A stretch of DNA of 13,747 nucleotides from NCBI GenBank assembly GCA_002439285.1, contig DJTQ01000194.1:1-13747 (forward strand), written 5' to 3'. Shown in pieces: positions 6,748 through 13,472 of this stretch (position 1 is the first letter of the stretch; the number at the start of each line of letters is the position of its first letter). Source of the DNA: Paenibacillaceae bacterium UBA6304. GTDB taxonomy: Bacteria > Bacillota > Bacilli > Paenibacillales > Paenibacillaceae. The translations under genes and the position numbers were made by a program. The notes under the pieces were generated by a model. It was not told the origin of the DNA and made no database searches. It saw only the letters and a program-made list of their open reading frames with translations.

Positions 6748-6763
6748 ATTGGATATTTCCAAT
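6748..6763. repeat. 16-bp palindromic repeat, copy 4
   Basis: ATTGGATATTTCCAAT, identical to copy 1 and starting 51 nt after copy 3. It is followed by an A-rich run rather than the ACTATGTTTTG flank. Confidence 0.8.
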
Positions 6764-6799
6764 TAGCATATAAAAAAAGCCCGCTCATTGCAAAATCGC

Positions 6800-6828
6800 A
6801 AAAAATCCAGGGGCAAATTCACCCCCGG
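6800..6828 (-). terminator. Intrinsic terminator of the M14 peptidase gene
   Basis: On the minus strand a GC-rich stem pairs CCGGGGG with CCCCTGG (6828-6822 with 6813-6807; one G-T pair), followed by ATTTTTTG. The stem overlaps the stop codon at 6819-6821. Confidence 0.65.
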
Positions 6829-7790
6829 ATAAATTCCGCTAAAATCGGTGCCAATCCTTTATAGATGTCGTCAAACTGCTCCACCGGTAGCGGGTTCACG
6901 CCCTCGCCCGCCTCCACGGTAAAACCGGGCCGGCGGAACTCATCGATGAACCAGTCCTTGTACCCCGCGTCGCTACCGCTCAATTTGACTGCACGGTATG
7001 CGCCATTGTCGCAGCCGCTGTCGCCGTCGCGCCCGGCTCGCCCGGCCGCGGCAGCGAGCCGCTCCGCCAGCTCCTCCGCTTCCCGCGGCTCGCGGTCGCG
7101 GTAGTTCCAGTAAATCTCCTTGCCCTGCGTGTGCAAGGACAGGACTCGGCTGAACCGCTTGGCGCGGGTCAGCTCGGCCAAGGCGGCCGCCTCCGGCTCA
7201 CTGAGCGGATGCGGGCCGCCGTAATCCTGCGGCGCCGGGGCAGCCAGCCCCCGGCGCTCCCGCTCCAGTTCCCAACAAGCCGGGAACTGGTCGTTTAAAT
7301 CAACGCCGCGGATATTGGCCTTCCAGCGGCGGAAATCCCCGCTACCGCCGTTCCACGCGGCCAGCTCCTCCGCCCGGGCGTAGCCGGGCGGGATCCCGTC
7401 CTGCGCGAGGTCCGCGCCGTCCGGGTTGGCCATCGGCACCGCCCAAAGCGTGGCCGCGTCCAGCCCGCAGGCCTTCCCAGCGCTTCGCGCCGCGGCCAAC
7501 TCCTCTACAAAGCGCAGCAGCAGCGGCGCCGTGATCCACTCGTTGGCATGAACCGCGGCGTTGATATGAACCCGCTCCGGGCCATCGCCCAGGATCAGGG
7601 CATACAAAGGCTGCCCTAACACACTTGTTCCGATCTGCCTGCAGGACAAAACATCATAATGTTGCAGCAGCCGGTTCATTTGTTTTACATAGTCGGCATT
7701 GCGGTAGCCGCCACGCTCAATAGCAACAATGGGATGATCGACTTGATTATCTGAAGCAGTAGCCAGCGTTTCCAAGCCCCCTCTCTCCAT
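6819..7790 (-). CDS. M14-family zinc carboxypeptidase / gamma-D-glutamyl-diamino acid endopeptidase-like
   Basis: A 323-residue metallopeptidase of family M14, most like Bacillus YqgT and the gamma-D-Glu-diaminopimelate endopeptidase I group that cut peptidoglycan stem peptides. The zinc ligands are H81 and E84 in VHANEWIT, then H220 in LSLHTQGKEIYWNY. The catalytic glutamate is E293 in FTVEAGEG. A substrate arginine is expected at R161 in RGVDLNDQFP. There is no LysM domain and no clear signal peptide. The start is uncertain: ATG 7790 has only AGGG at 9 nt, but a longer reading from TTG 7931 would overlap the upstream gene by 76 nt. The GC content is visibly high and Ala/Arg/Gly-rich segments are inserted (98-112, 239-258). 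It is probably co-transcribed with the TraX gene 65 nt upstream. Confidence 0.85.
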   Translation of the reverse strand: MERGGLETLATASDNQVDHPIVAIERGGYRNADYVKQMNRLLQHYDVLSCRQIGTSVLGQPLYALILGDGPERVHINAAVHANEWITAPLLLRFVEELAAARSAGKACGLDAATLWAVPMANPDGADLAQDGIPPGYARAEELAAWNGGSGDFRRWKANIRGVDLNDQFPACWELERERRGLAAPAPQDYGGPHPLSEPEAAALAELTRAKRFSRVLSLHTQGKEIYWNYRDREPREAEELAERLAAAAGRAGRDGDSGCDNGAYRAVKLSGSDAGYKDWFIDEFRRPGFTVEAGEGVNPLPVEQFDDIYKGLAPILAEFIRG

Positions 7791-7855
7791 TTTGGTCAGC
7801 CCTGCCCCAGAAGGTAAGGTCCTCAATGCTTCATCCCCACGGGATGTCTCAATAA

Positions 7856-8488
7856 CTATCCGCCCCCTATGCCGTACACGACCACGGCCAGAACGGCCAA
7901 GTGCGCCGGATAGAAAGATCTCCATACCCAAGCAGGCACACGCCAGGTCTCAAGCCTCTTCCAAAACCGCGGGCCGAATACGATGACCATGGTTGGCAAA
8001 AGACTGACCATTTGAATGATCCAGCCATAAGACAGTAAATAAACCAAATTAAGCAGTAAATGCATCATCAACATTTGCGTTGAACGTGCATATTTGAATA
8101 TAAGCACGAGGAGAAGTCCATATGCCCCGTAATCGAACGGAAGCACCTCCATCACGATGCAGCAGCCGGCAATTAGCAAGGCGGACAGGGGCCCGGGCTT
8201 AACGCCATCTAGCATCCGCAGCACGAGTACTGCTCCAAGCAATGTCGCCACCACATTCAATCCGTCGTTGTTCAGTAAGAATTGATAAGGAATTTGCGAT
8301 AAAACTGCGATCAGTAGGAGACGGAGCGCATATCGTCTGAAATTGGAAGTATGAGCGTAGCCTTGAACAAGCGCATAAGCGTAAATAGGAAACGCGATTC
8401 GCCCAATCACTCTCCAAACCAGGTCGCCCGGAAAAAACAGCAATCCGATATGATCGATCAGCATGGTAATCATGGCAATCAGCTGCAT
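7856..8488 (-). CDS. TraX family integral membrane protein
   Basis: A 210-residue polytopic membrane protein of the TraX family. In F-like plasmids TraX N-acetylates pilin. Chromosomal homologues in Firmicutes have no known substrate and belong to the wider acyltransferase-3-like group. The signature start LIAMITMLIDHIGLLFFP, the following WRVIGRIAFPIYAYALVQGY and a conserved FDYGAYG near residue 118 are seen. There are about seven hydrophobic segments. An AAAGGAG element (8497-8503) 8 nt before the ATG fixes the start. No other conjugation gene is present in the window, so transfer is not implied. The M14 peptidase gene follows on the same strand. The gene is divergent from the lipid kinase. 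Confidence 0.85.
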   Translation of the reverse strand: MQLIAMITMLIDHIGLLFFPGDLVWRVIGRIAFPIYAYALVQGYAHTSNFRRYALRLLLIAVLSQIPYQFLLNNDGLNVVATLLGAVLVLRMLDGVKPGPLSALLIAGCCIVMEVLPFDYGAYGLLLVLIFKYARSTQMLMMHLLLNLVYLLSYGWIIQMVSLLPTMVIVFGPRFWKRLETWRVPAWVWRSFYPAHLAVLAVVVYGIGGG

Positions 8489-8589
8489 GCGCTCAACTCC
8501 TTTTTAAATAATAATGATTTCTTTTTAACGCTAATTTGCTTAAACTTATATTACAGATAAATGCTTGCTAAATTGATGGAGGAATGGCC

Positions 8590-9501
8590 ATGTACTTATT
8601 TATTGTTAACCAAAATTCCGGCAATGGCGGAGGAAACCGGGTTTGGAAAGAAATTCAGGAGATGCTGCATCATAGGAGCGTTCCTTATGATTATATATAT
8701 ACACGTAACGCGGAGGAAGCGCATTCATATTTAAAAGAGCAACTCGCCCTTAAAACCGACTGGCGGGCGGTAGGCGTGGTAGGCGGGGACGGAACGATTC
8801 ACAGTCTGCTCCCGGCAATGCGAGATTCCGGCGTTCCCTTGGCCGTCTTCCCTGCCGGTTCGGGAAATGACACCGCCCGAGGCTTCCAGATTCCGAGAAA
8901 AACGGCTGCCGCTCTGGATATCATGCTGGAAGGCATGCCGCGGAGCGCCGATCTCATCTCAATTTCCGGAGGCAGCACGCTAACCGCACTGGCGGTCGGC
9001 TTTGACGCTGAAGTTGCGCATAACGTCAACAACAGCCGCTACAAAAAGGTATGCAATTGGTTTGGTTTGGGACGGCTCGCATATATCATCGGCGTCTTCC
9101 ACACCCTGCTTACCTTCCGGCCCGCTCCGCTAACCGTCGACTGCGACGGGACCGAGCATACTTACGAATCGGCTTGGCTCGCGGCCGTGAACAACGTGAC
9201 CAGTTATGGAGGCGGACTTACCATTTGTCCCGACGCCAAAACCGATGACGGCCTGCTGGATATCTGCATCGTCCATGACTGCTCACGGTTAAAGCTGTTG
9301 TTGCTGTTCCCAACGTTGCTGTTCGGAAAGCATACCCGCTTACCCTTCGTGACGATGCTCCGCGGAAGCAATGTCACCATTCACAGTAGTCTGCCGAGAA
9401 TGGCCCTTGGAGACGGCGAACACATTGCTTCCACTCCACTCACCGCATCGGCGGATCCGGGGGCTTTGCGGGTCATGTGCCCGGATTCTGTGGCGGTATA
9501 G
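8590..9501 (+). CDS. Diacylglycerol kinase family lipid kinase (YegS/BmrU-like)
   Basis: A 303-residue soluble, membrane-associating lipid kinase that should transfer phosphate from ATP to diacylglycerol or a related lipid. The N-terminal DAGK catalytic domain begins with FIVNQNSGNGGG (4-15). The nucleotide motif GGDGT is at 65-69 and AGSGND at 89-94. The C-terminal beta-sandwich includes the conserved NNVTSYGGGLTICPDAKTDDGLL segment and ends with GDGE. ATG 8590 is preferred over ATG 8584: GGAGG (8578-8582) is 7 nt from the former and only 1 nt from the latter. In Gram-positives such enzymes recycle diacylglycerol released by lipoteichoic acid synthesis (DgkB role). This is an inference, supported loosely by the LTA-synthase family gene 4 kb away. 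Confidence 0.88.
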   Translation: MYLFIVNQNSGNGGGNRVWKEIQEMLHHRSVPYDYIYTRNAEEAHSYLKEQLALKTDWRAVGVVGGDGTIHSLLPAMRDSGVPLAVFPAGSGNDTARGFQIPRKTAAALDIMLEGMPRSADLISISGGSTLTALAVGFDAEVAHNVNNSRYKKVCNWFGLGRLAYIIGVFHTLLTFRPAPLTVDCDGTEHTYESAWLAAVNNVTSYGGGLTICPDAKTDDGLLDICIVHDCSRLKLLLLFPTLLFGKHTRLPFVTMLRGSNVTIHSSLPRMALGDGEHIASTPLTASADPGALRVMCPDSVAV

Positions 9502-9519
9502 CCTAAACCTGTAAGTACA

Positions 9520-9561
9520 AAAAAACCTTTGGGCGGAACAAATCCTGTCCAAAGGTTTTTT
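9520..9561. terminator. Bidirectional intrinsic terminator
   Basis: A perfect 13-bp stem pairs AAAAAACCTTTGG (9520-9532) with CCAAAGGTTTTTT (9549-9561). The A-run and T-run serve transcription from either side. It lies between the convergent lipid kinase and glutamate racemase genes. Confidence 0.85.
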
Positions 9562-9567
9562 GCTTCA

Positions 9568-10383
9568 TCAGGAAGGATTGGATACCTGCCAGACGATTGG
9601 AGTTAGTTCAATTTGTCTTTCCAGCCATTGCAAGGCGATTTTACGGAACATTTCCGGATCCCCACTGCAAAAAAACTGATGAACCGGAATATCACTCCTG
9701 CGGGCGAGCCGATCTTTTTGATGCAACACCGTACTGATCTCCCGGGCCGTTTCATCCGCAGAGCTGATCAGCTTCACCGACGGTCCCATCACTTTATGCA
9801 TCGTTCTTTTCAAAAATGGATAATGAGTACAACCGAGAATCATGCAATCGATTGGATACTGCTTCATATTGCGAAGCGCATCCTCAACAACCTCCAGCGC
9901 TTCCGGCATTTCGTAACGCCCCTGCTCCACAAGCGGGACCAAAGTGGGACAAGCCTCGCTGACGATTTCAATCGCCGGGTTCAGTTCTTTTAAAGCGGAG
10001 GTATAGGCACCGCTGCGTATCGTTCCGATCGTTCCGATAACTCCGATTCTGCCGGTCTTCGTCGCGCTGATGGCTGCTCTCGCTCCCGGATGAATGACGC
10101 CGATGACGGGAACCGAAACCTTCGCCTTGATATAGTCCAAAGCTGCCGCTGTTGCGGTATTGCACGCGATTACGATCATTTTGGGATTGAATTGAATCAA
10201 AAAATCTACGATTTGCTCGGTAAACAGGCGCACCTCTTCCGAGGAGCGAGGTCCATAGGGAGTGCGCGCGGTATCCCCGAAATAAATGATTTTCTCTCTA
10301 GGCAGTTGTCTCATAACTTCCTTGACAACAGTGAGGCCTCCCACACCCGAGTCTAATATTGCGATGGCTTGCTGCACGAACAT
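9568..10383 (-). CDS. racE: Glutamate racemase
   Basis: Cofactor-independent racemase that makes D-glutamate from L-glutamate for peptidoglycan, in the cytosol. 271 residues, the usual length. Substrate-binding Asp11-Ser12 lie in LDSGVGGLTV. The two catalytic cysteines are C74 in ACNTATAAA and C185 in LGCTHYPF. The YFGDTARTPYG block (34-44) and IGVIHPGA (94-101) are also diagnostic. ATG 10383 is chosen because AAAGGAAG stands just before it. The frame extends to a TTG at 10401, but that reading would include the ribosome site. The gene ends a few bases from the shared terminator. It may also be called murI. A separate promoter is likely (10462-10490). Confidence 0.95.
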   Translation of the reverse strand: MFVQQAIAILDSGVGGLTVVKEVMRQLPREKIIYFGDTARTPYGPRSSEEVRLFTEQIVDFLIQFNPKMIVIACNTATAAALDYIKAKVSVPVIGVIHPGARAAISATKTGRIGVIGTIGTIRSGAYTSALKELNPAIEIVSEACPTLVPLVEQGRYEMPEALEVVEDALRNMKQYPIDCMILGCTHYPFLKRTMHKVMGPSVKLISSADETAREISTVLHQKDRLARRSDIPVHQFFCSGDPEMFRKIALQWLERQIELTPIVWQVSNPS

Positions 10384-10461
10384 ACCGCTTCCTTTTGCCA
10401 AAAAATTTGAATTTCGTTTTCTCTTCCTACTTTATGATTTTCCGTCACAAAGCGTACCTAA

Positions 10462-10490
10462 ATCTTAACTCAATTTAATACGCCGTACAA
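10462..10490 (-). promoter_or_regulatory. Candidate sigma-A promoter for racE
   Basis: On the minus strand, TTGTAC (10490-10485) and TAAGAT (10467-10462) are spaced 17 nt. The boxes are moderate matches. It lies downstream of the terminator of the preceding ytxH-like gene and would give a leader of about 70 nt. Confidence 0.35.
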
Positions 10491-10526
10491 CTAAACGAGT
10501 TCTTTCCATATTTAACCTTATCCGAG

Positions 10527-10547
10527 CAAAAAGACCCTTTCGGGTCT
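10527..10547 (-). terminator. Intrinsic terminator of the YtxH-like gene
   Basis: On the minus strand AGACCC/GGGTCT forms a 6-bp stem with a GAAA tetraloop (10547-10542 with 10537-10532), running into TTTTTGC. It lies 35 nt past the stop codon. Confidence 0.7.
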
Positions 10548-10582
10548 CCTTGTTCCTGTTCTTTGGAATTAAAATTTCGAAG

Positions 10583-11044
10583 TTACAGTTTCGGTTCCCC
10601 TTCGGTTTCAACATCAACTTCAGCTTCAACCTTTGCTGCAGCAGAGATCACCTGATCCTGTTCTTCTACTGCGGCCGCTTCAGCAACCGCTTCTTCGGCA
10701 ATACCGATAACGGCTGTTCCATCGGAAACCGTCTCTTCTTCCCCGAATGACGAAATCTGCACGTCTTGATCGTTACCATCCGCGTTCCCCTTGGCCGCAC
10801 GCCAGGTTTGGAAATCATTTACCAGGCTTTCAGCCGTTTCCTTCACCTTGCCTGCCAACTGGCTGCTCTGTTCGCCTACCTTTTCAGCAACCTGCTGCGT
10901 CTTCTCGCTAACCTGACGTGCTCCATCGGCGATATCCTTGCGGAGCTCGCGTCCCGGCTTCGGGGCGAACAGCAGCGCGGTTACACCGCCAAGTACTGTA
11001 CCGATCGCGGCGCCCCAAATCCAACCTTTTGTCCCTTTATTCAC
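10583..11044 (-). CDS. YtxH domain-containing (stress-type) protein
   Basis: A 153-residue protein with the YtxH layout. One N-terminal hydrophobic, Gly-rich segment (about 7-25) is followed by LLFAPKPGRELRKDI. Then comes a long heptad-like helix with repeated Q-V-(S/A)-E-K-(T/V) units (about 44-75). The C-terminal third is acidic, Ala/Glu-rich and probably disordered. It is likely a membrane-anchored protein. The B. subtilis homologue belongs to the general stress response, and the biochemical role is unknown. The start is a GTG at 11044, preceded by AAGGGAG (11054-11060) at 9 nt. Two candidate promoters lie upstream, one of them sigma-B-like. A terminator follows, so the gene is probably monocistronic. 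Confidence 0.85.
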   Translation of the reverse strand: MNKGTKGWIWGAAIGTVLGGVTALLFAPKPGRELRKDIADGARQVSEKTQQVAEKVGEQSSQLAGKVKETAESLVNDFQTWRAAKGNADGNDQDVQISSFGEEETVSDGTAVIGIAEEAVAEAAAVEEQDQVISAAAKVEAEVDVETEGEPKL

Positions 11045-11068
11045 ACTTCATCTCTCCCTTTTCGGTAT

Positions 11069-11095
11069 TTTCCCGAGCTTTCTGCTGACGTAAAC
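11069..11095 (-). promoter_or_regulatory. Candidate sigma-B-like promoter for the YtxH-like gene
   Basis: On the minus strand, GTTTAC (11095-11090), a 15-nt spacer and GGGAAA (11074-11069) match the sigma-B pattern GTTTAA-N12-15-GGGWAW well. The start site would fall immediately before the ribosome binding site, giving a very short leader. Confidence 0.35.
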
Positions 11096-11142
11096 CCGAT
11101 CATCTGCAAATTTACCAGGGCAAATGCCTATATCGATAATGT

Positions 11143-11172
11143 ATTATAAGCAGAATGGGCTTATCCCGTCAC
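11143..11172 (-). promoter_or_regulatory. Candidate sigma-A promoter upstream of the YtxH-like gene
   Basis: On the minus strand, a perfect TATAAT (11148-11143) lies 18 nt after GTGACG (11172-11167), which matches TTGACA at four positions. The leader would be about 90 nt. Confidence 0.4.
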
Positions 11173-11199
11173 ACCTCGCGAAAAAAAAACATGATCCGG

Positions 11200-11628
11200 T
11201 TAAGACGGGATTCCTTCCTTATCCAAATAAGCACGAACTCTCCGCGAGAAATCATCCAGCAGTTGAGGAAGACGTCCTGCCAGCGTATGAGCTTCGCTCC
11301 GGTCCCAATCGAAATAGTCCTGCACGAGCGGCTTTCGTAAACGGACCAAGCCGGTCAATGCTTGAAACAACTCATCGTCAATAACCTTCTCATCCTGCAT
11401 GATATCCACGATATCCTCATAGCTGCTGGCATCCCGCATAATAAAGCCGTCGATCAAATAACTTCCCACATCCGTTACGATTTCAATCGCCAAATGAAGC
11501 GCTCTCTCTTCGGCAAACCGTTCGAGCAATGACGTCTCCACGGTAGATCCGGCAGCTTCGACAACCTGCACAAGCTCCGGAATCACATTCAGCCGGCGTT
11601 CAATTTGTTCCCGGTTCACATAATACAT
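11200..11628 (-). CDS. DUF86 (HepT-like, YutE) family protein
   Basis: A 142-residue helical protein of the DUF86/HepT-like family, closest in pattern to B. subtilis YutE. The recognisable core is MYYVNREQIERRL at the N-terminus, then YLIDGFIMRDASSYEDIVDIM (58-78) and LRKPLVQDYF (97-106). HepT toxins carry an R-x4-6-H RNase motif, typically R-N-x-L-V-H-x-Y. Here the aligned residues are R98-K-P-L-V-Q103-D-Y105, so the histidine is replaced and toxicity is doubtful. No MntA-type nucleotidyltransferase partner is present. ATG 11628 is chosen because AAGGAG (11637-11642) is 8 nt upstream. The longer frame to 11709 overlaps the preceding gene. Co-transcription with the Dabb gene 58 nt upstream is likely. 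Confidence 0.8.
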   Translation of the reverse strand: MYYVNREQIERRLNVIPELVQVVEAAGSTVETSLLERFAEERALHLAIEIVTDVGSYLIDGFIMRDASSYEDIVDIMQDEKVIDDELFQALTGLVRLRKPLVQDYFDWDRSEAHTLAGRLPQLLDDFSRRVRAYLDKEGIPS

Positions 11629-11686
11629 GGCCTGTTCTCCTTCGTGATCAAAAAGATGACTTAATGAATTCCCTTCATTTCCTTGC

Positions 11687-11974
11687 TTAAAATTCAAAGT
11701 CCACGGCAACCTGACTTTCGCGGACCTGTGTCATATGTTCGATCACCTTTTTATGCTCTGGGTGAACCTGATAACCCTCCAGGTCTTCCAGAGACTCAAA
11801 CGTTGCCACCAAAGCGATATCGTAGGAGCGTGCGGATTTAACCACGTCGATCCCGACTTCCAGCTCTCGCAGCTGCTCTACTTTTCCCTTCAAGCCGCGC
11901 AGTACGCCAGCCGTAGTTTCAATGCTTTCCGGGGAAGAATCCTTCAATTTAAACAACACGATGTGCTTGATCAT
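11687..11974 (-). CDS. Dabb (stress-responsive alpha/beta-barrel) domain protein
   Basis: A 95-residue single-domain protein with the Dabb pattern. MIKHIVLFKLKD is the first strand with its typical V-x-F/W-K start. GLKGKVEQLRELEVGIDVV follows, then SYDIALVATFESLEDLEGYQVHPEHKKV is the most conserved block, with HPEH at 72-75. These proteins form dimeric ferredoxin-like barrels. A few are enzymes (for example olivetolic acid cyclase), but most have no assigned role. The ATG at 11974 has AAGGAGAG upstream (11985-11990). It is the first gene of a probable two-gene unit with the DUF86 gene. It is structurally related to, but not a copy of, the ABM protein at 4821-5123. Confidence 0.88.
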   Translation of the reverse strand: MIKHIVLFKLKDSSPESIETTAGVLRGLKGKVEQLRELEVGIDVVKSARSYDIALVATFESLEDLEGYQVHPEHKKVIEHMTQVRESQVAVDFEF

Positions 11975-12080
11975 TCCGCAATCTCTCCTTCAACGATAAT
12001 AACCGTTACAGCCGTTTGCATGTCCAACTGCTCTACACAAAATATATCATAACGGTCAGACGCAAGGAAGAAAGCTTTTA

Positions 12081-12128
12081 CCAAAAGAAAACAGCCCGGG
12101 TCCGTTAAGTTGAACGTGGCCCAAGCTG
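12081..12128 (-). terminator. Intrinsic terminator of the GH4/kinase operon
   Basis: On the minus strand a hairpin pairs CAGC-type outer arms (12128-12125 with 12095-12092), and inside them GGGCC/GGGTC and CGTT/AACG with one bulged base and a 6-nt loop. TTTTCTTTTGG follows. It begins about 37 nt past the stop codon of the GH4 gene. Confidence 0.6.
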
Positions 12129-12164
12129 CTGTATTCGTGAAATAGATATACCTATTGAATCAAT

Positions 12165-13472
12165 TTAAGCAAAAAAGTTCGGTAAGTATTTCTTGTGAGC
12201 CTCCAGCATTTCGTCCAGCAGCACTTTAGCAGTAGAAACCGAAGGTACCAGCGGATGATGGACCATCGCCTGCAGAGCCAGCCCCCGGTCACCGCTGACG
12301 GCCGCGTCGATCGCCAGGCTTTCATAGGTTTTCACCGCATGCAGCAGACCCTTAATATGCTGTGGAACATATTTTGGCACCAGCGGAATAGGGCCCGCCG
12401 AGGTAACGACACAGTTAATTTCAATGCTGGCGTCTTCCGGCAGAAAGTCGTAAATCCCACCGTTTCGTACATTCAAAGTTTGAATATCGTTCCGACCGGA
12501 ATAAAGCGACTGCATCAAATGTACTGCCGCCTCGGAGTAAAAGGCACCCCCGCGCTGCTCCAACTGTTTCGGTTTGTCTTCCAACGTCTCGTCAGCATAG
12601 AGTTCGAAGAGTTCTTTCTCCACCCGGCTCACAACATCGGCACGGGTACCGCCGTTCTCTAGCGATTCTTTCTCTTCCTCAAGCATTTCCGTTGTCATAT
12701 AGTAATATTTCAGATAATACGTCGGAATCGATAAGAGGGACTGCAAAAACTCCGGATCCCAGCCTAGCGTCGGCACATTTTTAGCGCTGTATTCGCCTTT
12801 GCCCATCAGCAATTCGGGTAGTCTTTCTTTGCCGTCCACAAGTGCCGAAGTCACCCAGTGGAGGTGGTTAATCCCGACAAATTCTGGCAGCACCTGATTT
12901 TCCGGTACTTGATAGGCTTCGGCAAGAAATTTCTTGAAGTTGATCGGCGAATTGCATAGTCCGACGGTTTTTACACGGGAATATTTGGTCACCGCCTCCG
13001 TTACCATCCCGGCCGGATTCGTGAAATTCAACATCCATGCGTTCGGAGCCAATTCTTCGATATCGCGGCAAATATCCAGAATGACCGGAATGGTTCGAAG
13101 CGCTTTGAACATCCCTCCCGGTCCCGTCGTTTCTTGACCGATAACCCCGTGAGAAACCGGGATATGCTCATCCAGCTTCCGTGCTTCCAGAAGGCCGACA
13201 CGCATTTGGGTCGTAACGAAGTCCGCACCCTGAATGGCGGCACGCCGATCCAATGTCAGATGCACCTTTATGGGAAGTCCGGATTTTTTAACCATCCGTT
13301 TGGCCAGGCTTCCTACGATTTCAAGCTTGTGTCTTCCTTCTTCAATGTCAACCAGCCACAGCTCGGATACCGGCATCTCGTCGTATCCTTGGATTAAGCC
13401 TTCCACCAACTCCGGCGTATAAGAAGATCCCCCGCCGATGACTGCAATCTTAATTGCACGTTGTTCTTTCAT
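12165..13472 (-). CDS. GH4 family 6-phospho-beta-glucosidase
   Basis: A 435-residue NAD+- and divalent-metal-dependent glycoside hydrolase of family 4. It cleaves 6-phosphorylated glycosides by an oxidation-elimination route in the cytosol. The N-terminal Rossmann motif is IAVIGGGSSYTPELVEG (9-25). The metal-binding cysteine is C173 in GLCNSP and the metal histidine is H203 in GINHLHW. NFTNPAG (149-155) and GQETTGPGG (112-120) are further family signatures, and the overall pattern fits the LicH/CelF/BglT branch (6-phospho-beta-glucosidase) rather than alpha-glucosidase or galacturonase members. AAGGGAG (13483-13489) precedes ATG 13472. The start overlaps the stop of the upstream kinase by one base (TAATG), which indicates translational coupling. 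The exact sugar is not known. Confidence 0.9.
   Translation of the reverse strand: MKEQRAIKIAVIGGGSSYTPELVEGLIQGYDEMPVSELWLVDIEEGRHKLEIVGSLAKRMVKKSGLPIKVHLTLDRRAAIQGADFVTTQMRVGLLEARKLDEHIPVSHGVIGQETTGPGGMFKALRTIPVILDICRDIEELAPNAWMLNFTNPAGMVTEAVTKYSRVKTVGLCNSPINFKKFLAEAYQVPENQVLPEFVGINHLHWVTSALVDGKERLPELLMGKGEYSAKNVPTLGWDPEFLQSLLSIPTYYLKYYYMTTEMLEEEKESLENGGTRADVVSRVEKELFELYADETLEDKPKQLEQRGGAFYSEAAVHLMQSLYSGRNDIQTLNVRNGGIYDFLPEDASIEINCVVTSAGPIPLVPKYVPQHIKGLLHAVKTYESLAIDAAVSGDRGLALQAMVHHPLVPSVSTAKVLLDEMLEAHKKYLPNFFA

Noticed and set aside
6584..6763. CRISPR-like array
   Set aside because: The repeats are only 16 bp and palindromic. Intervals are uneven (51 and 62), the intervening sequences share motifs rather than being unique spacers, and no cas gene is present.
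7791..7931. N-terminal extension of the M14 peptidase to TTG 7931
   Set aside because: It overlaps the end of the TraX gene by 76 nt, has no ribosome binding site and lies outside the family homology, which begins near the ERGGYR segment.
7856..8488. Conjugative element suggested by TraX
   Set aside because: No relaxase, coupling protein, pilin or integration gene and no att-like repeats are present, and chromosomal TraX homologues are common in Firmicutes.
11181..11189. Intrinsic terminator after the DUF86 gene (nine T on the minus strand)
   Set aside because: The T-run is clear, but the preceding sequence forms only a weak stem of about 4 bp, so a terminator cannot be claimed with confidence.
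11200..11974. Toxin-antitoxin pair made of the DUF86 and Dabb genes
   Set aside because: The HepT catalytic histidine is absent, and Dabb proteins are not antitoxins. The arrangement looks like ordinary co-transcription.
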